Of a stretch of DNA of 64,000 nucleotides, positions 55,001-62,167 are shown one piece after another. The position numbers and the translations under genes are program-made. Under the pieces are notes generated by a model that had not been told where the DNA came from, did no database searches, and saw only the letters and a program-made list of their open reading frames with translations. The DNA lies in the NCBI RefSeq assembly GCF_029714325.1, contig NZ_CP121666.1, positions 1,798,001-1,862,000 of the forward strand. The letters are read 5' to 3'. The first letter of the stretch is position 1. Each line of letters starts with the position of its first letter. The stretch is from Bradyrhizobium sp. CB1717. Lineage in GTDB: Bacteria > Pseudomonadota > Alphaproteobacteria > Rhizobiales > Xanthobacteraceae.

Positions 55001-55301
55001 TCGCCCACATCCGGCGAGCGGGCTCGGCACCGTCGAGAAAACTCATCAGACGGTTCATATCGACGATATCAGGACTCAGCCGCCCTACGTCGAAGGCAAC
55101 CTGAACGTTCGCGCGCTTGCCGACCTTGCCGGCGCAAGGACCCTCGTCATCGTGCCGATGCTCAAGGAAGACGAACTGGTCGGCACCATCACGATCTTCC
55201 GCCAGGAAGTTAAACCCTTCACAGACAAGCAGATCGAGCTCGTGTCCAATTTCGCGCACCAGGCCGTGATCGCGATCGAGAATGCGCGCCCTGCTGAATG
55301 A
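52065..55301 (+). CDS. six-GAF sensor protein, separated from its kinase by a frameshift
   Basis: A 1078-residue cytoplasmic sensor starting at ATG 52065. Six GAF domains each end with the family's FADQAVIAIEN-type helix (about residues 176, 360, 540, 725, 905 and 1066), and short linkers of the QQTATADVLKVISRS kind connect them. There is no transmembrane helix. GAF domains sense small ligands or redox changes. In related Bradyrhizobium proteins the sixth GAF continues into a histidine kinase in one chain. Here the frame ends ENARPAE-stop, while ENARLLNELR would need one base fewer in the CGCCCTG run at 55287-55293. The kinase continues in the next frame. Confidence 0.9.
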   Translation: MAALPQDVVVDLQQENARLLAELRAAQDRESATADILKIIASSPSEVKPVFDAIAKRANALLGGFSTAVFRFIDGTAHLSAFTPTNSAADETLKNMFPRPIADFEGFARTQAGNVVPTPDTEALTNEIKFIARARGFRSMLFVPLTTGDAVIGMISVTRVEPGTFGPRHVQLLQTFADQAVIAIENARLFNQVQQRTNDLSEALKQQTATADVLKVISRSTFDLQKVLDTLTESAAWLSGADMAAIVRQETDGAYHHATRYNFSPEWAKVSAGIRLNAGRGSVVGRVLLCGKAVQIEDALVDPEYAYPEQQRAGGYRTLLGVPLLRSGEAIGVLFLGRKIVNSFTDKQIDLVSTFADQAVIAIENVRLFDEVQAKTRDLAESLQQQTATADVLKVISRSTFDLQTVLNTLVDSAARLCEAEMAFIMRREGDEYLAGAAVGFSEDYIEFLRGHPITPGQSTVTGRAVLERRPVQVLDVAADPEYGLRESITMAGQRTALGVPLLRENEPIGAIVIARKRVQPFTEKQIELAATFADQAVIAIENARLLKELRQRTEDLSESLRQQTATADVLKVISRSAFDLPNVLETLVSSAARLCGDPRAAIYLIRDGLLHLEAAYNNPPEWVALRKSQPLAPSRDTPSGRAALTGRVDHVADLMKDRDFSRPDLARIGGYRATLNIPLVREGAAIGVLSLARPEPGPFTPRQIEIVQSFADQAVIAIENVRLFEQLQTRTRDLSEALTYQTGSANILRVIASSPTEVGPVLKAIVESACGLCEAYDALVVLRDGDEIVVQAHHGQVPVVWSRRLINVKSPSGRAIVDRRTIHVRDLLGPEGEEFPTGREFALRSNVRTVLSVPLLREGESMGAIVLRRTEVRPFGEKQINLLQTFADQAVIAIGNVRLFEQLNESLERQTATSEVLEIISASSGALTPVFQKMLENATRICGAGFGTMNLYEDGGFRTVALHNAPQAYVDTRLYQSIRPHPASGLGTVEKTHQTVHIDDIRTQPPYVEGNLNVRALADLAGARTLVIVPMLKEDELVGTITIFRQEVKPFTDKQIELVSNFAHQAVIAIENARPAE

Positions 55302-56178
55302 ACTGCGCGAGCGCACCATGGAATTGTGGCAATCGCTCGAGGAATTGCGAAATGCGCAGGATCGGTTGATCCAGACCGAGAAGCTTGCCTCGCTCGGGCA
55401 ACTTACCGCCGGCATCGCACATGAAATCAAGAACCCGCTCAATTTCATCAATAATTTTGCCGCGCTTTCCTCCGAGCTGATCGACGAGCTCGGCGACGGG
55501 CTGCGCTCAGTCGCACTCGGCGAGGCAGCAAGGCGGGACATCGACGCGCTGATAGAAACGCTGCAAGGCAATCTGGAAAAGATCGTGCAGCACGGAAGGC
55601 GCGCCGATTCCATTGTCAAGAATATGCTTCTGCACTCTCGCGAGGGGTCCGGCGAACGCCGCTCGGCCGATATCAACGCCATCGTCGAGGAAAGTCTCAA
55701 TCTTGCTTATCACGGTGCGCGCGCTGAAAAAGCAGGTTTCAATATCACGCTTGAAAGGAGTCTCGATCCGTCTGCAGGGGCGATCGAGCTGTATCCGCAG
55801 GAGATCACGCGGGTGTTCCTCAATCTCATTTCCAACGGATTCTACGCGGCGAGCAAACAAAGGGACGCCGTCGGCGACGGCTTCGAGCCGAGACTGCGCG
55901 CGACGACCACAAGTCTCGGCGGCGCCGTCGAAATCCGGATTCGCGACAATGGCGCCGGCATCCCAGCCGAGGTGAGAGAGAAGATATTCAACCCATTCTT
56001 CACGACCAAGCCCGCGGGCGAAGGAACCGGACTCGGCTTGTCAATCTGCCACGACATCGTTGTGAAGCAGCACGGCGGCCGCATCGAAGTCGATACCGCG
56101 CCTGGCGATTATACCGAGTTCATCATTACGCTGCCGCGTACGCTGGCGGCACCATTGCAGACCGGAGGCAGAAGTTGA
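55282..56178 (+). CDS. sensor histidine kinase module (HisKA-HATPase)
   Basis: A 298-residue kinase core. The H-box is LASLGQLTAGIAHEIKNPLNF (about 37-57), the N-box NLISNGFYAAS (about 185), G1 IRDNGAGIP and the F/G2 region FFTTKPAGEGTGLGLS (about 237-252). It lacks any sensor domain of its own. ATG 55282 overlaps the GAF gene's 3' end by 20 bases in the +1 frame, so it could be translated separately, but alignment suggests it is the C-terminal half of one ancestral protein. It is followed by an overlapping receiver gene. Confidence 0.92.
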   Translation: MRALLNELRERTMELWQSLEELRNAQDRLIQTEKLASLGQLTAGIAHEIKNPLNFINNFAALSSELIDELGDGLRSVALGEAARRDIDALIETLQGNLEKIVQHGRRADSIVKNMLLHSREGSGERRSADINAIVEESLNLAYHGARAEKAGFNITLERSLDPSAGAIELYPQEITRVFLNLISNGFYAASKQRDAVGDGFEPRLRATTTSLGGAVEIRIRDNGAGIPAEVREKIFNPFFTTKPAGEGTGLGLSICHDIVVKQHGGRIEVDTAPGDYTEFIITLPRTLAAPLQTGGRS

Positions 56179-56564
56179 GCGTCTATATACTGGTCGTCGA
56201 CGACGAGCCGGACGTCGAGGCGTTGTTCCGCCAGCAGTTTCGGCGCGATCTGCGCGCCGGCCGCTTTCTCATGGAGTTCGCATCGTCCGCACCCGCGGCC
56301 CTGGCGCGTGCGGCCGAGATAGAGGATGCCACCCTGATTCTGATCCTGTCCGACATCAACATGCCCGGAATGAGCGGGCTGGAGATGCTACCTATCGTGC
56401 GCTCGGCCCTCCCCGATGTACCGGTCATCATGATCACGGCCTACGGTGATGCCGAGACCAAGCGTAAAGCGCTGGCGAGCGGCGCAGCCGACCTGTTGAC
56501 CAAACCAATCGACTTCGCCGCGCTGCGCCAGGAGATCGATACGAGGCTCGAGCAGGCGGCATGA
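56175..56564 (+). CDS. single-domain response regulator
   Basis: A 129-residue receiver domain with no output domain. Acidic pocket VDDEPD (about 8-13), phospho-Asp in LILSDINMPGMSG (about residue 59), Thr in ITAYG and Lys in LLTKPID. It starts at TTG 56175, overlapping the kinase's stop codon by 4 bases, which gives translational coupling. It should receive phosphate from the upstream kinase and act by protein contact. Confidence 0.95.
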   Translation: MSVYILVVDDEPDVEALFRQQFRRDLRAGRFLMEFASSAPAALARAAEIEDATLILILSDINMPGMSGLEMLPIVRSALPDVPVIMITAYGDAETKRKALASGAADLLTKPIDFAALRQEIDTRLEQAA

Positions 56565-56689
56565 CCGGAACCCTTGTCGTGGTCGATGACAAACCGGAAC
56601 GGCTCGCAAGGTGAGACCATGGTCGCCGCTATCCCAAGTGAGATTAGGCATCCTACGTCTGTGTTCACCGAAAACACCGGGAGGTACGA

Positions 56690-57529
56690 ATGAAGACGCT
56701 CTTGGTTCCGCTCCAAAATATTTCGATGATGCCATCCACGCTCGATGTCGTCGTGGGCCTCGCGCAACGTTCCGGCGCCTACGTCGAAGCTTTTCCACTC
56801 CGGTTCGGCATCCCCCGATATCTAACCGCAGAATTGGCCACCGGCATTCCTCTAGATTCGTACCAGGAGAAGAGCGAAGCCGAATTGAACGACATGCGCA
56901 ACTTTTTCGAGGCATTCATGCTGAGGCACGATATTCCTCGAGCGGCTGCGGGATCGAGCGGAGCATGCTTCGGCTGGTTGGAAAACGCGCCTGAGGGCGA
57001 AGACTTCGTCGGGAGTTATGGACGCGCTTTCGATCTGATCGTGATGGCACGGTCCGACGCTGATGCTGCGGGCCCTCACCGTCGCGCGATCGAATCCGCG
57101 TTGTTCGAGAGCGGCAGGCCGGTCCTGCTGGCGCCATTGAACGCATCAAGAAGCATCGCGACGAACATCATGATCCACTGGAACGGTAGTACCGAGCAAG
57201 CTCGGGCAAACGCATTTGCCATGCCGTTGCTTCGTTCGGCCGAAAGGGTATCGGTCCTGACCGTTATTGGCGGCCAAGGGGTACCAGGACCATCTGCCGA
57301 TCGGATCGTCCAACAGCTGCGGTACAACGACGTTGCAGCCCATGTGATAAGGGTTGAGCTGGAGAATCGCGACACCGGAGAGGCGGTCCTCGATGCCGCC
57401 AGAGCTCACGGCTGCGATCTCTTGATCAAGGGAGCCTTCACCCGCACTCGCCTGCGGCAAATGATCTTCGGTGGGGCGACCAGCTATATCATGGAGCACG
57501 CGGATTTGCCTGTCCTGCTGGCGCATTAG
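56690..57529 (+). CDS. universal stress protein (two UspA-like domains)
   Basis: A 279-residue tandem-Usp protein starting at ATG 56690 after GGGAGG. The first domain begins KTLLVPLQNISMMPSTLDVVVGLAQ and the second near ATNIMIHWNGSTEQARANAFAMPLL (about 158). The C-terminal ATP/phosphate loop is KGAFTRTRLRQMIFGGATSYIMEHADLPVLLAH, a variant of the usual G-x2-G-x9-G-S/T. It probably works in the stress response. It follows the two-component genes on the same strand, so a shared regulon is plausible. Confidence 0.9.
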   Translation: MKTLLVPLQNISMMPSTLDVVVGLAQRSGAYVEAFPLRFGIPRYLTAELATGIPLDSYQEKSEAELNDMRNFFEAFMLRHDIPRAAAGSSGACFGWLENAPEGEDFVGSYGRAFDLIVMARSDADAAGPHRRAIESALFESGRPVLLAPLNASRSIATNIMIHWNGSTEQARANAFAMPLLRSAERVSVLTVIGGQGVPGPSADRIVQQLRYNDVAAHVIRVELENRDTGEAVLDAARAHGCDLLIKGAFTRTRLRQMIFGGATSYIMEHADLPVLLAH

Positions 57530-57738
57530 AACCGCACGCTAGCCTCTCGCGGGATCATGCCATCATGCCCCTGTTTTGCCCGACGGAGCAAGTGGGATTC
57601 GGAAAAGGCGTAACACATTGATCCGACTGACGCCGGCTACTGTGCATGGGGTTGTTTTTGACATTTTTGATTTGGACGGCGCCGAACGCCTCCAAGCGTG
57701 GATGATCGTCCGCAACCGGCATGGGGGCAGGGGATGGA

Positions 57739-57783
57739 TGGTGGGCGCACAAGGGATCGAACCTTGGACCTCTCCCGTGTGAA
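57739..57783 (-). other. displaced 3' half of tRNA-Val(CAC), integration site (att)
   Basis: On the minus strand the sequence reads anticodon loop TTCACAC, stem GGGAG, variable AGGTC, T-arm CAAGG-TTCGATC-CCTTG, acceptor TGCGCCC, discriminator A and CCA. That is the complete 3' half of a valine tRNA with anticodon CAC. No 5' half adjoins it: the bases from 57784 onward do not complete the D-arm or acceptor stem. This is what tyrosine-recombinase integration leaves at the end away from the restored tRNA gene. The intact gene should lie at the island's far end, right of the window. Confidence 0.82.
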
Positions 57784-57868
57784 GGCCACGCTTGTGGTTG
57801 ATCCGGCTGGCGAATTTAATGGCAGGTGCGATTTCCCCGTCTTTTCCCCGCTTTCGTTGGGCGGGTGT

Positions 57869-58082
57869 TGTCCTAATTAGGACATCCGCGCTGGCAGATT
57901 AGGACACCTCATTTTGAGACTGGACCACTGCCGACGGCTGGAGCGCAGCCACGATGGTATTCCTGCTGGCACTTCGTATAGTCGTCGTACAGAAAGTATG
58001 TGCTGACCACGATTACGACGACCGTGAAAGCAAGAGCTACCTTCTGTCTCATTCATGACACCCGCAGAGGCGAATTAGGACA
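57869..58082. repeat. repeated TTAGGACA motifs, candidate integrase arm-type sites
   Basis: ATTAGGACA occurs at 57876-57884, 57898-57906 and 58074-58082. The first copy forms the perfect 16-bp palindrome TGTCCTAATTAGGACA (57869-57884) with an inverted copy. All lie just right of the att half-site in the 545-bp gene-free stretch 57530-58074, the usual place for integrase arm-binding sites. No other gene or element was recognised in that stretch. Confidence 0.55.
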
Positions 58083-58872
58083 CTTGCTTTTTCGCCTTCT
58101 TGGGACGCAGCGCCGGGGCCACCCATCCGGCTGGGGGCTCATATTCCTTTGGGCGTTGGAAGGCGACTTGACCTCCGCGAGAGGTATCGATCTCCATTCC
58201 TGGCAAGAGGCATTCTTCAATCAGGTCCGCGTTCAACGTGTATCGACCGTCCGCGTAGGTCATGATGGCTTTGCTGGCGTCCATCCCCGGCGGCACAACA
58301 CTTATCAATCGCTTCTCTGGGAAACGGCGCTTAAGCATTCGCGCCGTCGCGCCCTGATCTGAATCAGCCGTAAGAAGGTAGGCGACGTCAAACACGTCTT
58401 GATACGCATCATCGAAAAGAAGGAGCGCGACATTAACGTCGGTCTCTTTCTCCTTTGGGGCATCCCATGTATGTCCGCACCGACGACAATCGATTTCATC
58501 TTCGATGAAGTGGCCTTCTTGAACTTTCACGTTGAACCACTTCAACGCGGTAATGTATTCGCGATGCCTCTTATTCTTCTCACTATCGCCCGGTTTTAGG
58601 GCCGTGCAGTAGCGGACCTTCACCAACTGCTCTTTGTTGCGATTCAGAATGCGGGAGCCAAGGCTAAAGAGGTTTAGCCATTTGAGGTGAGGCTGCTTTA
58701 GCGCATCGATGGCGTGGTAGAGGTTGAAACCGTCTACGTAGAGGGCCGCCCTAGCTTTTGGAGGGGGCTCAGAAATAGAAACCCCGCCGGCCGTGACCGA
58801 CGGGGAGCTGAGGGTCACCCGCTCAGCGATTACGGCTGTGGATATAGTGGATTGGCTGCCATTTGTCAACAT
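58075..58872 (-). CDS. NYN-domain (PIN-like) predicted RNase
   Basis: A 265-residue protein starting MLTNGSQSTISTAVIAERV. The NYN fold is clear from about residue 40: ALYVDGFNLYHAID, a metal-binding DGFN motif, then KEKETDVNVALLLFDDAYQDVFDVAYLLTADSDQG (about 140-180) with conserved acidic residues, and a CRRCGHTW zinc-knuckle-like loop. NYN proteins are nucleases of the LabA/DUF88 type. Its location beside the att site suggests island cargo, perhaps defence (inference). A GC hairpin followed by TTTCTATTT lies within its 5' coding part. Confidence 0.85.
   Translation of the reverse strand: MLTNGSQSTISTAVIAERVTLSSPSVTAGGVSISEPPPKARAALYVDGFNLYHAIDALKQPHLKWLNLFSLGSRILNRNKEQLVKVRYCTALKPGDSEKNKRHREYITALKWFNVKVQEGHFIEDEIDCRRCGHTWDAPKEKETDVNVALLLFDDAYQDVFDVAYLLTADSDQGATARMLKRRFPEKRLISVVPPGMDASKAIMTYADGRYTLNADLIEECLLPGMEIDTSRGGQVAFQRPKEYEPPAGWVAPALRPKKAKKQVS
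58774..58797 (-). terminator. possible attenuator hairpin in the 5' region of the NYN gene
   Basis: On the minus strand CCCCGTCGG and CCGGCGGGG pair imperfectly around TCACGG and are followed by TTTCTATTT. It lies about 75-100 bases inside the annotated frame, and there is no start codon between it and the first NYN motif. It could attenuate transcription, or the early part of the frame may be leader. Confidence 0.35.
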
Positions 58873-59106
58873 AAATTTGAAGTCGCCTGTAGGCTAAGTC
58901 GTTGAAATTACAGGAATTAACGCAGGTTAATTTTTTCCACCGTCGATTACCGTGAACTGTCGCTTAATTCGCACAGGTCGGTTGGGCTCCAACGATAGTG
59001 CAGCTTCTAGTAGGTCGCAAATAGACCATACTCGATCCGCCACGCACAGCGCGACCGCTGGCGTGGTCCTTAACCAATTTCGCGTTTTCCTAACGAGGGC
59101 AGGAGG

Positions 59107-59928
59107 TTATGGAGGGCTGCCGTACGTCCAGTGGCGAAACCGCTTCTTTATGCCAGGACAAGCCGCTTCGGCTCCATTGTACTTCCTGTAATCATGGCCT
59201 TCCAATAGGTGGGATTTCTTGTCGTAGTTACGGACCATTTCGACAAGCAGGGCATCCCCAATATAGTCGATCGAGTCGAACACCTCCTGCTTGTGCCCTT
59301 GAGCTATCTTGAATCCCTCTCGGATCAATTGACCTCGCTCGCGGAGAGGCATCGTAATCTCTGCAAGCGCTAACTTCATATACCAGTGAGCATAGATGAA
59401 GCATGTCTCGGCATCATCAAGCGCCCACCTGATGTTTTCGCGAATGTCCATGCATGTGGCCGAAAGGGCGGGCGCAGGATCGCCGCATTTTTGTAGCCGG
59501 CCAGCTTCTACGAAATTGTAGGCGGTTCGTCGGACGGACTCATCGTCGCAATAATCAACAAGGGCGGCCACCGTCGCTTTATGATGCTGTCCCTCCTTGT
59601 AGGCAGCACGCATGCTCTTGATCGCGGTTGCGGTGTCGTAGTTCGCGATGCGCATCAAAATTCCTCTCACTTCAGCAGTGTGGGAGTTCTTCGGTGCGTC
59701 GCCATGAAACCACTTGAAGTTCTCTAGCAACTCCTTGGTATCGCAAGCCGAACCCACGGCAGCCGGTGGCGTCGGTTCATCATCATCACCGCCGAGTTCG
59801 CCGATTGCAGTGGGAACACATTGCCCCGGAGACATCTCGACGGTGCCGTCGGGGCAGCCCGCCCATGCTTCGGAGTGACAAGAAAGAGCGAACAAGAAGC
59901 CCAGAATTGTCGCCAGACGATACATCAT
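59107..59928 (-). CDS. secreted Cys-rich hypothetical protein, coupled to the integrase
   Basis: A 273-residue protein starting MMYRLATILGFLFALSCHSEAWA, a signal peptide. The ATG (59928-59926) overlaps the integrase stop in an ATGA junction. The mature protein has an N-terminal CPDGTVEMSPGQCVP motif, seen in rhizobial secreted proteins, and further Cys residues (VDYCDDE, LQKCGDP, SATCMDI, AETCFIY). No enzymatic domain is recognised. Periplasmic or extracellular location is inferred. Coupling to an integrase is unusual for a secreted protein. Confidence 0.75.
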   Translation of the reverse strand: MMYRLATILGFLFALSCHSEAWAGCPDGTVEMSPGQCVPTAIGELGGDDDEPTPPAAVGSACDTKELLENFKWFHGDAPKNSHTAEVRGILMRIANYDTATAIKSMRAAYKEGQHHKATVAALVDYCDDESVRRTAYNFVEAGRLQKCGDPAPALSATCMDIRENIRWALDDAETCFIYAHWYMKLALAEITMPLRERGQLIREGFKIAQGHKQEVFDSIDYIGDALLVEMVRNYDKKSHLLEGHDYRKYNGAEAACPGIKKRFRHWTYGSPP

Positions 59929-61067
59929 ACGCGCTTCCGTGAAGTGGCTCGTTTCGTATTCGGCACCGGCAATAGATCGGCCCGTCTCGCCTCTGCGCTG
60001 GCCATCGTGTGCTTGTACCTGTCCGCAGAGTCTGGATCTTTCCACCGCCCAGTCCGGGTGAGGCCGTACGTGTCCAACCCGCCATACCGGTGCATCCAGG
60101 TCCCGTAGGTGTGGCAGAAGATGTGGAAGCCCCGCATGCGCTTTGGCAGGACTATTCCGGCACGGTCCAGCGCCAAGTAGAGCATCTTGTAAAGCCTGCC
60201 GCCCTTGCAGAAGCGGAACAGCTTCTCGTCCGGGTGACGCTCTAGAAATGGCACTCCAGCGCCGGCTCTATCCCGGCCTGCCGCACCATTCGCCAAAACC
60301 ACTCCGGATGCCTTGCGCGGCCTCACAGGGCGCGCCGGCTGCTTGTGGAAGGCTTCCACCACGATCGGGGGCAGATGCACCGGACGGGGCTCGCTGTTCT
60401 TCGTGGCGCCGAGGTAGAGCAGGGCCTGGTCGAGCCGGAGGCCACGCAGGAGGGCTTCCTCCGTGGCATCGCCTAGCCTCATCCCAGTGTAGAGCAGGGT
60501 GAGGCAGAACAGGCCAAATTCGGGCTCGATACGGTACGCCTCACTGATCAGCTCGAAAGCCTGATCCGGCTCGAGCCATTCGGTCGCCTTGCTGCCGCGC
60601 CAGCCTTTCGGCCGCTTAATCTTGAGCTCGATCCCGGCGTGCTTCAGCACGGCTGAGACCGGCGTGTAGAACTGCCGATTGAGGGTGGTCGCAGGGGCGA
60701 GCGGGTAGACCCCGCGGGCCGCGTTGTCGATCGCGAGCTGGTCAATCTCGGCGAGAGGCTTGTCGCGTAACGCGTGGTCGCCGGTTGCCTCGATGATCTT
60801 GCCGAGAAACTTGGCCTCGCCACCTGCCTTGAGATAGGCGAGGGTGGCGTCGGCGAATGTCGGCGGCTTTGGCGCCTCAGGGGCTACCTCCTCACGCTTC
60901 CGATATTCACCACGTTCGATTGCCTCTTTGATGCCCTTGAGGACCCGCTTGGCGACCCGAAGTTCAGGAGTGCCTGCAGTTGTTTCAACGTGGACTCCGA
61001 GGTAGGTGCCCCGGATCTCGTAATTCGGCGTCTTACCTTTCCGCGGTGGTCGGAGGCTGAGGGGCAT
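59925..61067 (-). CDS. int: tyrosine-type site-specific integrase with Cys at the second catalytic Arg
   Basis: A 380-residue recombinase, start at ATG 61067 (MPLSLRPPRKGKTPNYEIRGTYLGVHVE). An N-terminal arm-binding and core-binding region (to about residue 175) precedes the catalytic domain: Arg I in LLYTGMRLGDAT, the box-II segment GFHIFCHTYGTW where HxxR would be expected, and the nucleophile Tyr in RWKDPDSADRYKHT. The Cys (codon 60114-60116) replaces the usual second Arg, so activity is doubtful or the subfamily differs. It is next to a tRNA att site and upstream of a coupled secreted-protein gene. The N-terminus overlaps the HTH gene in another frame. Confidence 0.9.
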   Translation of the reverse strand: MPLSLRPPRKGKTPNYEIRGTYLGVHVETTAGTPELRVAKRVLKGIKEAIERGEYRKREEVAPEAPKPPTFADATLAYLKAGGEAKFLGKIIEATGDHALRDKPLAEIDQLAIDNAARGVYPLAPATTLNRQFYTPVSAVLKHAGIELKIKRPKGWRGSKATEWLEPDQAFELISEAYRIEPEFGLFCLTLLYTGMRLGDATEEALLRGLRLDQALLYLGATKNSEPRPVHLPPIVVEAFHKQPARPVRPRKASGVVLANGAAGRDRAGAGVPFLERHPDEKLFRFCKGGRLYKMLYLALDRAGIVLPKRMRGFHIFCHTYGTWMHRYGGLDTYGLTRTGRWKDPDSADRYKHTMASAEARRADLLPVPNTKRATSRKRV

Positions 61068-61246
61068 GGCTCTGATAATGCTTCCTTGAGGCGGGCCAGA
61101 TGCTCGGGGAAGAAGAGCTTTCGTCGCCCCATCGTCCGGTAAAACGGGTGATCGCGCAAGAAGTCCTGGAAACAACGGCGGCTGACCCGGAAGAAGGCTG
61201 CGGCCTCATCCATGGTTTTGGGCGTCTCGGATGGGAGTTGGTCCAA
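60884..61246 (-). CDS. small helix-turn-helix protein, excisionase-like
   Basis: A 120-residue protein, start at TTG 61246 (MDQLPSETPKTMDEAAAFFRVSRRCFQDFLRD) or an internal ATG near 61213. Residues 10-60 look like a MerR/excisionase-type winged helix (MDEAAAFFRVSRRCFQDFLRDHPFYRTMGRRKLFFPEHLARLKEAL). The C-terminal part is basic and low-complexity and overlaps the integrase start in another frame for 184 bases. Such genes commonly precede integrases and direct excision. The long overlap makes the real end or the integrase start slightly uncertain. Confidence 0.65.
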   Translation of the reverse strand: MDQLPSETPKTMDEAAAFFRVSRRCFQDFLRDHPFYRTMGRRKLFFPEHLARLKEALSEPCPSASDHRGKVRRRITRSGAPTSESTLKQLQALLNFGSPSGSSRASKRQSNVVNIGSVRR

Positions 61247-61258
61247 GCGGGGCCCCGC

Positions 61259-61438
61259 TCAAGCCGGCATGGACTTGAAGATGGCGGCTGCGGCGGCCAG
61301 GACGGCAAAAACGCAGATCGCACAGGTTAGCCACTGGGTTCTAAGGACAGCGCCGCGGGCTCGGTCGCTCTCTCCTCTGGCCTCCATCGCGGAGTGGACC
61401 AAGAGATCAAGCTTCGCGTGGACCGGATCGTCCGTCAT
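61259..61438 (-). CDS. small predicted membrane protein (59 aa)
   Basis: Start at ATG 61438 gives MTDDPVHAKLDLLVHSAMEARGESDRARG, a polar N-terminal part followed by one hydrophobic helix (about 36-57, WLTCAICVFAVLAAAAAIF). Longer frames exist upstream. It has phage-like size and layout, such as a Rz-like or superinfection protein, but no family match. Gene status is moderately supported only. Confidence 0.45.
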   Translation of the reverse strand: MTDDPVHAKLDLLVHSAMEARGESDRARGAVLRTQWLTCAICVFAVLAAAAAIFKSMPA

Positions 61439-61754
61439 CGACTGGTACTCCTGCACTATGATCATTCTGATCGCCGAAAACGAGCGCCAAGCCGTGGGCC
61501 TGAGAGGCGCTCTCACACCTGATTGCGGTGAGCCTGCATTGATAGTCCGCGACGCTGCCAGCCGCTTCTTGGATCACGGGAAGCCCCTTGAGGACCCTCG
61601 TGCCCCAGCCCTCCGGCTGAGCGCGGTCCGGCCAAATGCCAATCACCACGTCATGGCTGGTGATGACCGAACGCAGCGGCCCCATGGTGCCATCCATGAG
61701 ATCGTGGTTGGAATCGGCCAAGGTAATGAGGTCGCTTAGTGTCATCTGCCGCAC
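61407..61754 (-). CDS. hypothetical protein (115 aa)
   Basis: An in-frame run starting MRQMTLSDLITLADSNHDLMDG with an ATG at 61754. It contains SVITSHDVVIGIWPDRAQPEGWGTRVLKGLPV and two later cysteines. It overlaps the 59-residue gene by 32 bases in another frame. No recognised domain. It is plausible as a phage accessory gene, but the compositional evidence is weak. Confidence 0.4.
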   Translation of the reverse strand: MRQMTLSDLITLADSNHDLMDGTMGPLRSVITSHDVVIGIWPDRAQPEGWGTRVLKGLPVIQEAAGSVADYQCRLTAIRCESASQAHGLALVFGDQNDHSAGVPVDDGRSGPREA

Positions 61755-61841
61755 GGCGGCTGCTCCTTGCCTTAGCCGCCCATGAACTCGAACGGATCAG
61801 CGAGTTGGGGTCCTTACCGCAGAGACGTTCGCTCCAGGGCA

Positions 61842-62096
61842 TCATGCGTCGCGTTCAATAGGCGCACAGAAAGCGCGCCGTTCCTGTATGGTGAGGCGCT
61901 TGTCGAGCCCCGGATAGTGCCGAGGATTCCGACAGCACCAGCAATCCTGCTTTGGCTGCTCCTTGAACCGCGCCATTGCTTTCGGATCGGTCCAGCACGC
62001 GCAATTCAGATCGGTGTAGTGCTGGTTCCTGTCTTCCTTCAGACGGCGCCGCATATGGCGTTCGGTCTGATGGCGGCGGTAGTCTCTCGTTCGCAT
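61842..62096 (-). CDS. small Cys-rich phage-type protein (84 aa)
   Basis: The 84-residue frame (MRTRDYRRHQTERHMRRRLKEDRNQHYTD) is basic in its first half. The second half has a CACW-x-CWCC motif (DLNCACWTDPKAMARFKEQPKQDCWCCRNPRHY) that could bind zinc. Short proteins of this kind with RRHQ and FKEQPK segments occur in rhizobial prophages. Another small frame overlaps on the same strand but fits less well. Confidence 0.6.
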   Translation of the reverse strand: MRTRDYRRHQTERHMRRRLKEDRNQHYTDLNCACWTDPKAMARFKEQPKQDCWCCRNPRHYPGLDKRLTIQERRAFCAPIERDA

Positions 62097-62167
62097 TGAC
62101 CATCTCCATGGTTGCGGGCGCTACCCGCGTGGACATGATCTCCATTGGCTTTCTCATGGGCGTACTC

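Noticed and set aside
52065..56178. Annotating the sensor and kinase as one continuous gene
   Set aside because: A stop codon and a frame change separate them as read. They are listed as two genes, with the probable one-base insertion noted.
57739..57830. A complete tRNA gene
   Set aside because: Only the 3' half is present. The bases from 57784 do not form the D-arm or the 5' acceptor strand, so this is an att remnant, not a functional tRNA.
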